A stretch of DNA of 26,894 bases, taken from the NCBI GenBank assembly GCA_964581605.1, contig CAZOPF010000082.1, forward strand, positions 1-26,894, read 5' to 3'. Shown here piece after piece: positions 15,416-23,601 of the stretch (positions are counted from its first letter, which is position 1; each line of letters begins with the position of its first letter). The translations under genes and the position numbers were made by a program. The DNA comes from CAADGU01 sp964581605. Lineage in GTDB: Bacteria > Chloroflexota > Anaerolineae > Promineifilales > Promineifilaceae. The notes under the pieces are model-generated. The model worked only from the letters and a program-made list of their open reading frames with translations, did not search any database and was not told where the DNA came from.

Positions 15416-16372
15416 CTAACCTGATGATGTTGGGGCAGGTTTGTTGGCTGCCCCAACCAACGTTTCCACCAGCGCTACCGCGCCCCACAGGGGGGCATCG
15501 TCACCTGTTGCCGCCGGTATAATTTCAAATATTGCCTGGGGCAGCACGGTTTCGTGTGCCGTTTGGCGCACCTTTTCCCACCAGCCCGGCCCCGCCTTGG
15601 TAACGCCGCCTCCCAGGATCACCAGTTGGGGATTGAGCAAATTGACCGCGTTGCCAATGCCAAGACCTAATGCCCAGGCACTGCGCAGCAGAAGTCTTTG
15701 GGCAATAGCGTCCCCGTTGGCAGCCATCTCCGCCACGTCCTGGCCGGTTACTATCTGTGGGTTGTCAGCCTGCGTGGCTGACCAGTCGGCGGCCATGTAT
15801 GGCCCAGAAGCCAGCCTCTCTACGCAGCCTTGTTTGCCACACAAACAAAGTGGCCCATTGGGATCAACGACTGTATGCCCAATTTCGCCCGCCATGCTGT
15901 TGTGGCCGCGAACCGGCCGTCCTCCCAAAATCCAGCCGCCGCCAACGCCTGTGCTGACCGTGATGTATAATAAATCGTCTACGCCCTGGCCCGCACCAAA
16001 ACGCCATTCCCCCAGTGCGGCCGCGTTGGCGTCATTATCTATGCGGGTGGGCGCGTTAAAAGCGGCCGTTACCATGGCCTGGAGCGGCGTCTCTTCCCAA
16101 CCACTGACGTGATGGGAAAGGTATATCAGGCCGCGCTGAAAATCGGCCGGGCCGCCAAAACTCACACCAACGGCCGCCGCCTGTTTACCCGCCAATACTT
16201 CCTGCCCTAACGCCATCATACCGGCCAGATCGTCTTGTGCGCTGCCATTTGCCGGTGTGTATATTTGCTGGCGTGCCTGCCAGATGAGCGATTGGGTATG
16301 GTAGACGGCCGTTTCCACCACACCGGCCGTCAGCTTTGTTCCCCCAAAGTCCAATGCCAATACAATTCCCAT
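15416..16372 (-). CDS. ROK-family sugar kinase (glucokinase-like)
   Basis: A 318-residue protein. N-terminal ATP-binding phosphate loop LALDFGGTKLTAG (5-17); 'IDNDANAAALGEW' with catalytic Asp D114; 'STGVGGGWILGG' (140-151); the ROK zinc motif with H166 followed by C176-x-C178-GKQG-C183-VE. ROK kinases phosphorylate glucose, N-acetylmannosamine and related hexoses at C6 using ATP in the cytoplasm. There is no N-terminal winged helix, so it is an enzyme and not a ROK repressor. The ATG at 16372 has AGGTG upstream; the frame also has an ATG at 16387. It is divergent from the pRiA4b-like gene. Glucokinase is the commonest role, but substrate specificity cannot be read with certainty. Confidence 0.9.
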   Translation of the reverse strand: MGIVLALDFGGTKLTAGVVETAVYHTQSLIWQARQQIYTPANGSAQDDLAGMMALGQEVLAGKQAAAVGVSFGGPADFQRGLIYLSHHVSGWEETPLQAMVTAAFNAPTRIDNDANAAALGEWRFGAGQGVDDLLYITVSTGVGGGWILGGRPVRGHNSMAGEIGHTVVDPNGPLCLCGKQGCVERLASGPYMAADWSATQADNPQIVTGQDVAEMAANGDAIAQRLLLRSAWALGLGIGNAVNLLNPQLVILGGGVTKAGPGWWEKVRQTAHETVLPQAIFEIIPAATGDDAPLWGAVALVETLVGAANKPAPTSSG

Positions 16373-16413
16373 TTTGCACCTGCCCATTATTCTTATGTGT
16401 CCGTTATCAAGCT

Positions 16414-16445
16414 ACCTGATACCTGAACACCTGAACACTTAAACA
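16414..16445. repeat. ACCTGAAC short tandem array
   Basis: ACCTGAT, ACCTGAAC, ACCTGAAC and ACTTAAAC follow one another in the divergent gap upstream of the ROK kinase and the pRiA4b-like gene. The same words occur at 1596-1615. The period is 7-8 nt. Confidence 0.6.
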
Positions 16446-16507
16446 GCTGTTTGCCACTTTTATGCCCTCTGGAAAACTGCTACACTATCCCAATCAGGAA
16501 GACAGGC

Positions 16508-17407
16508 ATGTTTACCGATCCATTAGCAGAGTGGCTGTGGGATACGCCTCTCCCGTTACCTAAAGAGCCGTTGAGTTACAGGCTCACGGCCGCGCTGCAA
16601 GATTTACATGAATTGGCCGCATTGGGCAAGACGGCCAACCCGCAACTGGCAAGCTTTTGGCAAGACACGGCCGTAACCCTCGACCCCCATGACCCTTTCC
16701 GCCATGAACGGCTAACAATTGCGGTTGCGGCGTTGGCGCTCATCGCCATTCGCCATCACTATACAGATGCGATTGCTTTTTTGCGGCAGCTTACTCACCA
16801 TCCGCACCCGGAAGTGCGTGAACTGGCCGTTCATTACCTGGGGCGTGCATTTACAGAAGCAGGACGGCCGTTTCCTCCCACCATCCTCAATGAAATGACC
16901 CTTATCGCTTTGCACGATGATGCCTTTGCTCCTCGTTTTCAAGCACGGCGCACCTTACAAATTGCCGGTGAACCTGTGCCATTGGATAACCCCGGCGGGG
17001 TATATGATTTGAAAGTGATTCCCCTGCACTACCGGCGTGTCTACCGCACCATTGCCATCCGCGCCGAACAAAATTTGCGCGATTTACAACGCTTTATCCA
17101 GCACGCTTTTGAATGGGACAATGATCATCTATTTTCATTTTATATGAACGGGCGGAAGTATGACGGCCGTTACCGCTTTTCCTGTGCCCACGAGCAAGAC
17201 CGCCCGCCCTGGGCCTTTGAAGCCATCATCGGCCAATTGGGGTTGGTGGTGGGGCATCGCTTTCTATACCATTACGATTATGCCGCCGACCACCTTTTTG
17301 AAGTTGAGGTCATTGCTATTCGCCGTCATGTGCAAGCCGGGAACTACCCACGCCAGATTGATAATCATGGCAAAGCGCCCACACAGTACACCTCATTTGC
17401 ATCCTGA
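16508..17407 (+). CDS. HEAT-like plus pRiA4b ORF-3-like domain protein
   Basis: A 299-residue protein. Residues about 65-155 are HEAT-like helix pairs ('HPHPEVRELAVHYLGRAF', 'FQARRTLQIAGE'). Residues about 165-285 match the plasmid pRiA4b ORF-3 / IS1096 TnpR-type domain: 'YDLKVIPLHYRRVYRTIAI', 'DLQRFIQHAFEWDNDHLFSFYMNG', then 'LYHYDYAADHLFEVEVI'. The domain is widespread beside mobile elements, but its biochemical role is not established. The ATG at 16508 has AGGA eight bases upstream; an upstream TTG at 16451 extends the frame without a ribosome site. The final codons overlap the tRNA promoter. There is no transposase nearby, so this is likely a chromosomal solitary copy. Confidence 0.8.
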   Translation: MFTDPLAEWLWDTPLPLPKEPLSYRLTAALQDLHELAALGKTANPQLASFWQDTAVTLDPHDPFRHERLTIAVAALALIAIRHHYTDAIAFLRQLTHHPHPEVRELAVHYLGRAFTEAGRPFPPTILNEMTLIALHDDAFAPRFQARRTLQIAGEPVPLDNPGGVYDLKVIPLHYRRVYRTIAIRAEQNLRDLQRFIQHAFEWDNDHLFSFYMNGRKYDGRYRFSCAHEQDRPPWAFEAIIGQLGLVVGHRFLYHYDYAADHLFEVEVIAIRRHVQAGNYPRQIDNHGKAPTQYTSFAS

Positions 17408-17424
17408 TTGAGATTGTCTATAAT
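17396..17424 (+). promoter_or_regulatory. Sigma-70-type promoter of tRNA-Pro
   Basis: A perfect -10 TATAAT at 17419-17424 with TTTGCA at 17396-17401 as -35 (4 of 6 matches, spacer 17). Transcription would begin near 17431, four bases before the mature tRNA. The -35 lies inside the last codons of the upstream gene. Confidence 0.65.
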
Positions 17425-17434
17425 CTCGCCTGTT

Positions 17435-17508
17435 CGGGGCATGGCGCAGCTTGGTAGCGCGCTTCCTTCGGGTGGAAGAGGTCGTGGGTTCAAATCCCGC
17501 TGCCCCGA
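17435..17508 (+). tRNA. tRNA-Pro, anticodon CGG
   Basis: A full cloverleaf of 74 nt without encoded CCA. The acceptor stem CGGGGCA pairs with TGCCCCG, with discriminator A at 17508. The D arm is GCGC-AGCTTGGTA-GCGC. The anticodon stem is CTTCC/GGAAG with loop TTCGGGT, giving anticodon CGG at 17469-17471. The T arm is GTGGG-TTCAAAT-CCCGC. It reads CCG proline codons. There is no duplicated tRNA end downstream, so no sign of an integrated element. Confidence 0.95.
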
Positions 17509-17511
17509 CAG

Positions 17512-17550
17512 AAAGAGCCATTTCTATATAATAGGATTGGCTCTTTTTAT
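17512..17550 (+). terminator. Rho-independent terminator after tRNA-Pro
   Basis: AAAGAGCCA (17512-17520) pairs with TGGCTCTTT (17538-17546) over a 17-nt A/T-rich loop, and the right arm continues into a T-rich tail (TTTTTATTTGTT). It starts four bases after the tRNA. Confidence 0.85.
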
Positions 17551-17645
17551 TTGTTCTTCTGTTGCATACGAAACTCTCCAGCGCCCATTTAGCCCTTATA
17601 TACTGTCAAAGGCCATAAACTGGCATTTTGCCCTTTGTTTGCCAG

Positions 17646-17697
17646 TAGCCCGTTGCCGGTTGCCGGTAACTTTTGCCAGTAACTTGCCACATGCCAA
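17646..17697. repeat. GTTGCCG/ACTTGCC heptad-type array
   Basis: Tandem units with 7-nt spacing: CGTTGCCGGTTGCCGGTAAC, then TTGCCAGTAACTTGCCAC. It lies in the 17551-17861 gap. The rest of that gap is AT-richer; its minus strand could encode a decayed C-terminus (see findings), otherwise I see no gene. Confidence 0.55.
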
Positions 17698-17861
17698 TCG
17701 CTAACTTATTTGCAAACGATCACTAAGGTCTTCTGTACGATAATGTGCAAAACGTGTATAGTCTGGCTGATGGTGGTTGATAGTTGAGATTCCTTATGAG
17801 ATTTAATCTTTCCTACAATTGTGGTTCCGCCATCGTCACCTGCTGTATATAGCCAAAGAGT

Positions 17862-19019
17862 ATGAGCGGATTTCCCAAACACACAGAAATTGTCATCATT
17901 GGTGGGGGAGTGATGGGCGCGAGTACGGCGTATCACCTGGCGCAGCGTGGGGCGTGGGAAGTGGCCTTGCTGGAGAAGGAGCCGTTCTTTGGAACAGGCG
18001 CAACGGGGCGTTGTGCGGGTGGTGTGCGTTACCAGTTCAGCACTGAAGTCAACATTCGCCTGTCGCAGGCCAGCTTGCCGATGCTCGACCGCTTTGAAGA
18101 TGAGATGGGGCAGGCAATTGACCGACGACGCTGTGGTTATTACTTGCTGCTGACCCGCGAACAGGATGTGCCCCAATTCCAGCGCAATGTGGAATTGCAG
18201 CATCGGCTGGGTGTGCCCACCCAATGGTTGACGGGTGATGAAGTGCGACGGCGACTGCCTTTTTTGAACGCGGCGGATGTGATTGCCGCGACGGTGTGCC
18301 CAGAAGATGGGCTGGCTGATCCTAACGGTGTGGTGGCGGGTTATGTGAATGGGGCCAGGCGGCTGGGGGTACAGTTGTGGACGGACACGGCCGTACATGC
18401 CATTACCCATCACACCACCCGGTACACCGTCCACACCAACCAGGGGGACATTCAGTGCGAAAAAATCGTCAACGCGGCCGGGCCATGGGCCGGGCCAATC
18501 AGCGATATGCTCGGTGTACCGTTACCCATTGTTCCCCTTCGCCGCCAATGGATTACCACCACGCCGCTGCCCGATCTGCCGCCCGATTTCCCCTTTATCA
18601 TCTTTTTTGGCCAGAGCCTCTACTTCCACCCCGAAGGGCGTGGGCTGCTTACCGGTATGTCTAACCCGCATGAAAAACCAGGTTTTGACCAGTCAGTTGA
18701 TGCAGCGTGGGAGTTGGTGCATCTGGAAACGGCCGTGTCCCGGCTGCCTTTGCTGGAAAACGCAGGGCGGCAGTCTGGCCTGGCCGGGTTGTATGAGGTG
18801 ACGCCAGACGCGCATCCCGTTATCAGCCGTGTGTCGGGTATGGACGGCTATTACATAGTAGCCGGTTTTTCCGGGCACGGTTTTATGCACGGCCCTATTG
18901 CCGGTAAGTTGATGGCGGAGATCATATTGGAGGGAGTGGCGCACACGGTGGATGTGCGTATGTTGGATTATGCCCGGTTTGCAGACGGCCGTCTGATTCA
19001 AGAGTACAACGTTGTCTAA
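17862..19019 (+). CDS. FAD-dependent amine/amino-acid oxidoreductase (sarcosine oxidase beta-like, DAO family)
   Basis: A 385-residue protein, typical for single-chain DAO-family flavoenzymes. It opens with the FAD Rossmann fold 'EIVIIGGGVMGASTAYHLA' (G14-G16, G19) and an acidic ribose-binding end of strand 2 (LLEKE). 'GCAGG'-like small-residue FAD contacts appear in 'TGRCAGGVRYQFS'. 'INAAGPWAG'-type substrate-domain return is seen as 'IVNAAGPWAGPISDMLGV', and the C-terminal FAD signature as 'GYYIVAGFSGHGFMHGPIAG'. Such enzymes oxidise secondary amines or N-methyl amino acids. The alpha, gamma and delta subunits of tetrameric sarcosine oxidase are absent nearby, so it may act alone or on another amine. 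The ATG at 17862 has a weak AAAGAG just upstream. Confidence 0.88.
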   Translation: MSGFPKHTEIVIIGGGVMGASTAYHLAQRGAWEVALLEKEPFFGTGATGRCAGGVRYQFSTEVNIRLSQASLPMLDRFEDEMGQAIDRRRCGYYLLLTREQDVPQFQRNVELQHRLGVPTQWLTGDEVRRRLPFLNAADVIAATVCPEDGLADPNGVVAGYVNGARRLGVQLWTDTAVHAITHHTTRYTVHTNQGDIQCEKIVNAAGPWAGPISDMLGVPLPIVPLRRQWITTTPLPDLPPDFPFIIFFGQSLYFHPEGRGLLTGMSNPHEKPGFDQSVDAAWELVHLETAVSRLPLLENAGRQSGLAGLYEVTPDAHPVISRVSGMDGYYIVAGFSGHGFMHGPIAGKLMAEIILEGVAHTVDVRMLDYARFADGRLIQEYNVV

Positions 19020-19113
19020 TGGTCAACAGTATCTTTGTCAGGCTTGTTTTTAGCGGGCAAAGTGCGTATTGATCTCCTGTTTTATTTTCTCGTTTAATTC
19101 AGGAGATGACTTC

Positions 19114-21351
19114 ATGAAACACCCCTTTATTCGTCTTGCCTTGTTGGTGTTGCTTTTAACAACCATGCTGCTGGCCTGCCAGGAAGAGCCACAGACCGCG
19201 CCGATTGCTGATGTGCAGACGGCCCCAGTCGCCGACACGTCGCCCGCTCAACCAACGGCCGAACCAACGGCTACATCACTGCCACCGACCGCTATGGCCA
19301 CCAGCGAACCGACGCTCACGCCGACGGCCGTGCCACCCACCCACACCGCCACACCCGCACCAACGGCTACGGCCGTGCCCGATCTCGACCCGCCGGTAGC
19401 TGGGCAGCCTCTGGAACCGCTGGCCTTGTTGGATTACCATGTCGCCGCCGGCATTTGGGAAGAAGGCGACGGGTTGGTGCAAATTCTGGGGCTGTATCTG
19501 GGCAAAGTAGACCCCGCCACCATCGAATTCGCCGATGATTTGATAGGCAGCGACCTCACACCCATCCTCGCCCGCGCCGAGGCCTATATAGAGACAGGTG
19601 AAAACGACACGGCCGTTGCCGAATTAGAGCGCATCATGGCCGCATTGCTCCCACCCGACGACGTGCTGGAAGAATATGCCCAACCAGCCGCCAGCGCCGG
19701 CCAGCCCGATGCCCGTCATTTGGGGCGGCTCTCCCCTCCCCGGCAGATAGGCGACCAGCAGCGCTGTTTAGACCTGTTTGACGAAGGTTTCCCGCCCGGC
19801 TCCAACACCATCTGCCTGGAATACATCACCACCGAAATCAACGGCCGGGCCTTCCGCCTCTACTACCCCATCTACTGGCCCGCCGACGACCCCCGCCGCG
19901 CCCGGTTGCCCCAGATCATGCAAGCCGTGCAAACGGCCGTGCCCATCTTCAATAGCTACGGCCCCCAGCCCATTATTCCCACCGTCCTCGTCGTCACCGA
20001 ACTCGCCGAGGGCGAAGCCGAAGGCCATCCCCATCCCGACATCTACGCCAAAGCTAAATCGGGCGGAACATCCTGCCATGTGGGCATCTTCCCCTCCAGC
20101 TTTCGTATTGACGCACCCCAAATGCAGCAATCCATCGCCCACGAACTGTTCCACTGCTACCAATACACCAACCTGACCGCCCAGGAAAGCGGCCCAGACT
20201 CAGCCGCCAACGAATGGTGGGTGGAAGGCAGCGCAGACTATTTCAGCGATGTCGTCTACCCCAACGTCAACCATGAAAATCGCTGGTTGCCCCAAATCCG
20301 TGATAATGCAACAGATGAGCCACTTACTTCCTGGCGGTATAAGGCATTTATCTTCTTTGAATACCTGGCAAACAATATGGGTATGACCCCTGATCAGATT
20401 ATCGCTTTGCTCGCTGCCATGCCCACCAGCGGCGGCGTGGATGAACAAAAAGCCGCCCTCAGCGCCCAAACCGGTATGCAGGACGCCTTTCACCAGTTCG
20501 CCCGTGCCCTGGCGGACAGTCAGGTACGCGATACCAACGGCAGCAGTTTTGCCACCACCTTTAACCCAGACACCCCCATCCATTTCAATGCCGAATCTGG
20601 CTCAAAGCTTTTCCCGGCCGAACCGTTTCTCATTGTCTACCAGGAGATCGCCCTGAAAGAAAACAATGATTACGCCTTTGTCGTCTCCACCTCTGGTGGC
20701 ACAGGGCGCAGCGCGGCAAAACCGGGCGAGGCGGTGGGCGTGTGGGGGCCAATGCCGTCCACCATTTCCACCTGCGCCCCGCTCAACTACCGTTTGCTCA
20801 TCACCAGCGCCGCTACCAATGACCACCTGCTCAACGTGGCTTATACTGCCACCCCCACTACCCATTGCGATAGCTGCCTCTATGGCACGTGGCAGATGGA
20901 TAACAACAGCTACTTGGCCCTCATGCAAGCGCTCACGCCTACAGGCGATGATGTGCAAACGCAGGATGAACGGGCCGAGGGCAGCGCGACGATGACATTT
21001 TTTGAGGACGGCCGTTTTGAATCCGCTTTTAATAACTTTACTGTCTATAGCACGCTCGTCCCCGATGGCGCTCCGGCTATGCAGATGGAACTCCGCTTTA
21101 GCGGCGGTTCCGCCGGCACCTATGTTGCCAGCGGCGACCAGCTCAATACCACCGTTACCACCAGCAATATCAGCATTGTCACCTACATGAATGGGCAGTC
21201 GGTGGGCAACTTCCCTGCTGCTGGCGGTGGCACGCCTGGCGGCGGTAAATACACCTGTTCCGATTCCACGTTGCTGCTGGGCCCCAATGCCGCCCAACGG
21301 GCTGTGAACCCTGATCTTCCCTGGTTAACCTTAAACCGGGTCACACCCTGA
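19114..21351 (+). CDS. Lipoprotein zinc metalloprotease (HELFH) with Thr/Pro linker
   Basis: A 745-residue protein. Lipobox L-L-A-C22 predicts lipid attachment. Residues about 30-95 are a Thr/Pro/Ala-rich linker ('PTAVPPTHTATPAPTATAVP'). A helical region (110-180) precedes the protease domain with H343-E344-LF-H347 and the downstream 'NEWWVEGSADYF' (E371 as third ligand), a gluzincin arrangement. The C-terminal half is beta-rich and contains a 'CDSCLYGTWQMDNNSYLALM' lipocalin-like module. It likely acts at the cell surface on proteins or peptides; the substrate is unknown. The ATG at 19114 has AGGAG eight bases upstream, and the frame extends without support to 19069. It resembles the 272-1555 protein in design but not in sequence. 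A REP-like element follows 28 bases after the stop. Confidence 0.88.
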   Translation: MKHPFIRLALLVLLLTTMLLACQEEPQTAPIADVQTAPVADTSPAQPTAEPTATSLPPTAMATSEPTLTPTAVPPTHTATPAPTATAVPDLDPPVAGQPLEPLALLDYHVAAGIWEEGDGLVQILGLYLGKVDPATIEFADDLIGSDLTPILARAEAYIETGENDTAVAELERIMAALLPPDDVLEEYAQPAASAGQPDARHLGRLSPPRQIGDQQRCLDLFDEGFPPGSNTICLEYITTEINGRAFRLYYPIYWPADDPRRARLPQIMQAVQTAVPIFNSYGPQPIIPTVLVVTELAEGEAEGHPHPDIYAKAKSGGTSCHVGIFPSSFRIDAPQMQQSIAHELFHCYQYTNLTAQESGPDSAANEWWVEGSADYFSDVVYPNVNHENRWLPQIRDNATDEPLTSWRYKAFIFFEYLANNMGMTPDQIIALLAAMPTSGGVDEQKAALSAQTGMQDAFHQFARALADSQVRDTNGSSFATTFNPDTPIHFNAESGSKLFPAEPFLIVYQEIALKENNDYAFVVSTSGGTGRSAAKPGEAVGVWGPMPSTISTCAPLNYRLLITSAATNDHLLNVAYTATPTTHCDSCLYGTWQMDNNSYLALMQALTPTGDDVQTQDERAEGSATMTFFEDGRFESAFNNFTVYSTLVPDGAPAMQMELRFSGGSAGTYVASGDQLNTTVTTSNISIVTYMNGQSVGNFPAAGGGTPGGGKYTCSDSTLLLGPNAAQRAVNPDLPWLTLNRVTP

Positions 21352-21379
21352 CGCCTGCAGGCGAAACCGGGTGGGTAGT

Positions 21380-21435
21380 GCGGAGTGAGGCATCCGCCGA
21401 TGCCTCCAGTTCGCATCTGAGGATGCTCACTCCGC
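21380..21435. repeat. REP-like palindromic element, copy B
   Basis: GCGGAG (21380) and CTCCGC (21430-21435) form the outer stem. Flanking bases extend it: AGTGCGGAGTGAG pairs with CTCACTCCGCACT. Inside are CATCCG..GATGC and the conserved hairpin GCATCTGAGGATGC. The block order equals copy A at 10671-10728. A 12-bp palindrome CGCCTGCAGGCG sits next to the preceding stop codon. The rest of 21436-21674 holds no convincing gene. Confidence 0.75.
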
Positions 21436-21674
21436 ACTCAGGTGGGGCAGGTACGAGAAGAAGCCATCGTTAAGCAGATCGCTGAAGAGTGTTCCCATTA
21501 TTTTTCGGCCGCACTAGCAGCATTTTGTAAGCATGAAGGGGATGCAGGGGCAAACCTGGTAGCCACAACCCAACCTTACAGTTCCCTAAGATTCTGGGCC
21601 ATCAGCCTGCCCCCTTGTGCCAAAGGGGTATAATGCCCGCCTGTCACGCATCATGGATGACCGATTACGAAACT

Positions 21675-23561
21675 ATGGAAGCAACACCGCCGATTTCGGC
21701 TCAACCAATTAACCGCCTGCGTCATATCGCTTTTTTTATGGTCGCGCCGCTTACGGCCGTGTTCTTGCTGTTAGGTTTTACGGCCGTCACCGCCGCCGAT
21801 TACCAGAGCCAGCACAGTAACCGCATTTTCACCGGCATTTCTGCCTCAGGCGTAGACCTGAGCGGTCTGACCCAGGCTGAAGCGCAGGCTGCATTGGAAC
21901 AGGCATTTTCCTATCCGCAAACGGCCGTCATCACCCTCACCGACCCCGCTACCGGCCAACAATGGACGTACACCCCCGCCGAACTGGGGCTAACCTTTGA
22001 TGCGGCGGCCACTGCTGCGGACGCTTATCAATTAGGACGCACCGGCGACCCGGCCACACGGATTCAGGAAATGTTCATTGGCTGGTATTACGGCCGTACC
22101 CTTTCCCCCCAATTCACCCTCGATGAAGCCCAACTCGACCAAAAACTGGCCGAAATCGCCGCCACGATTAACCGCCCCCCGGTCAATGCCGCCCTGAACA
22201 TTACAGATGGGTCAGCCGAATACAGTGCCGGGCAATACGGCCGTCTGCTGGACACAGCCGACGCCCGCCAACGCTTACTGCCTGCCCTCACCCAATTCCG
22301 CGAAGCCGAGCTGCAACTGCTGATACACCAAACGCAACCCGCCGTTGCTGATGCCGGTGACAGTGCGGTCGAGATTCAGCAGTTGATCGGCAGCCCCATC
22401 ACCTTTTATCTGGAAGCGCCGCTGGATGAGCTGGATTTGCAGCCAGTCACTCTATCGCCGGCCGAACTGAGCGCCTGGCTGCGCGTGGAGATGGTGGCCG
22501 ATGACAACGGCGTGATGCAGCACCATGCCTTTTTGGACGAAAACGCTGTGCGCCACTGGCTGCGCCAGTTTGAAGATGACCTGCACCGCGAACCGGTGAA
22601 TGCCCGCTTTTATTTTGACGATGCTACTGAAGAACTGGTATTGGTTGCGCCCCACATCAACGGCCGTGAACTGGACATCGAAGCCACTATCGCCCAACTG
22701 AAAGCCCAGGCCGGGTCGCCCAATCGTTCTGTCCCCTTTGTGGTGAAGGATATTGTGCCGGTGGCTCATTCGGGGGCTACGGCCGTGGAATTGGGCATTA
22801 CCGAACTCATTACCCAAAGCACCACCTGGTTTTCCGGCTCCACCCCGGCGCGCAAACATAACATTGCCACCGCTGCTGCCAACTTTTACGGCATCGTCAT
22901 CGCCCCCTATGAAGAGTTCAGCTTCAACAAATACCTGGGCAGCATCTCCGAAGCCGACGGCTATGAAGAAGGGTTCATCATTATTGACGGCCTGACCATC
23001 AAAGGCGTGGGGGGGGGCATTTGCCAGGTCAGCACCACCCTGTATCAGACCGCCTTTTTTGGCGGTTATCCCATCACCGAACGGCTGCCACACGGGTATA
23101 TGCTTGGTTATTACCGCGACGGCGCGGGGCATGGCATGGACGCCACCGTCTACTCCCCTATCGTAGACATGAAATTCATCAACAACACCCCCTACCACCT
23201 GCTCATCGAAAATTACTACGACACCGAAAACGAAGCGTTGACCTTCAAATTTTACAGCACCAGCCTGGGGCGGCGTGTGGTGAAAGAGTTGCTGCCCTGG
23301 GAAAATGTGGTGCCGCCAGTGGAAGAAGACAGTTGGGTCTTTGATGAATCATTAGAGCCAGGCACGGTGGTACAGGTGGATTGGCAGACCGAAGGCGCCG
23401 ATGTCACCGTAACGCGCATTGTCTACAATCGGGATGGCGTTCCCCTGTACGGCCCCATCGAATACTTCAACAGCCACTACCTGCCCGTCGGCAATGTCTA
23501 CCACTACGGCCCTGGCGTGGAACCCTACGATTACTCGCTCGTTCCTGAAGGTGACCACTAG
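21675..23561 (+). CDS. VanW-like membrane-anchored protein with peptidoglycan-binding-like domains
   Basis: About 628 residues. A cytoplasmic tail precedes one membrane helix (about 15-40). Two repeat modules follow of the kind seen upstream of VanW domains ('FTGISASGVDLSGLTQAEAQ', 'YTPAELGLTFDAAA'; then 'VTLSPAELSAWLRVEM'). The VanW domain has 'YEEFSFNKYLGS' and the invariant GGGICQVSTTLYQ (446-458), and ends with a G5-like beta region. VanW proteins accompany cell-wall genes, but their activity is undefined. The start is uncertain: ATG at 21675 or 21657; the frame runs back to a TTG at 21615, and no Shine-Dalgarno is clear. A run of nine G (23009-23017) sits within the GGGICQ codons. Confidence 0.88.
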   Translation: MEATPPISAQPINRLRHIAFFMVAPLTAVFLLLGFTAVTAADYQSQHSNRIFTGISASGVDLSGLTQAEAQAALEQAFSYPQTAVITLTDPATGQQWTYTPAELGLTFDAAATAADAYQLGRTGDPATRIQEMFIGWYYGRTLSPQFTLDEAQLDQKLAEIAATINRPPVNAALNITDGSAEYSAGQYGRLLDTADARQRLLPALTQFREAELQLLIHQTQPAVADAGDSAVEIQQLIGSPITFYLEAPLDELDLQPVTLSPAELSAWLRVEMVADDNGVMQHHAFLDENAVRHWLRQFEDDLHREPVNARFYFDDATEELVLVAPHINGRELDIEATIAQLKAQAGSPNRSVPFVVKDIVPVAHSGATAVELGITELITQSTTWFSGSTPARKHNIATAAANFYGIVIAPYEEFSFNKYLGSISEADGYEEGFIIIDGLTIKGVGGGICQVSTTLYQTAFFGGYPITERLPHGYMLGYYRDGAGHGMDATVYSPIVDMKFINNTPYHLLIENYYDTENEALTFKFYSTSLGRRVVKELLPWENVVPPVEEDSWVFDESLEPGTVVQVDWQTEGADVTVTRIVYNRDGVPLYGPIEYFNSHYLPVGNVYHYGPGVEPYDYSLVPEGDH

Positions 23562-23563
23562 CC

Positions 23564-23601
23564 GGTAATTGGTTCTCGCCGATTACGGATTACCGATTAC
23601 C
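23564..23601. repeat. CGATTAC heptamer array at a convergent junction
   Basis: CGATTAC, GGATTAC and CGATTAC run in exact 7-nt register at 23580-23600, preceded by a related GGTAATT. On the minus strand the array encodes the last residues and the stop of the HlyIII-like gene, so the repeat defines that protein's C-terminus. Confidence 0.7.

Noticed and set aside
17435..17508. tRNA-Pro as an attachment site of an integrated element
   Set aside because: No repeat of the tRNA 3' end downstream and no integrase gene; the next genes are ordinary metabolic or surface genes.
17706..18434. 242-codon minus-strand frame opposite the FAD oxidoreductase
   Set aside because: Most of it is antisense to a well-recognised flavoenzyme and is rich in Thr/His/Gln as expected for a shadow; only its tail beyond 17861 could be a relic, reported separately.
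21629..21634. TATAAT upstream of the VanW-like gene as its promoter
   Set aside because: No acceptable -35 at 16-18 bases, and the gene start itself is uncertain; insufficient for a feature.
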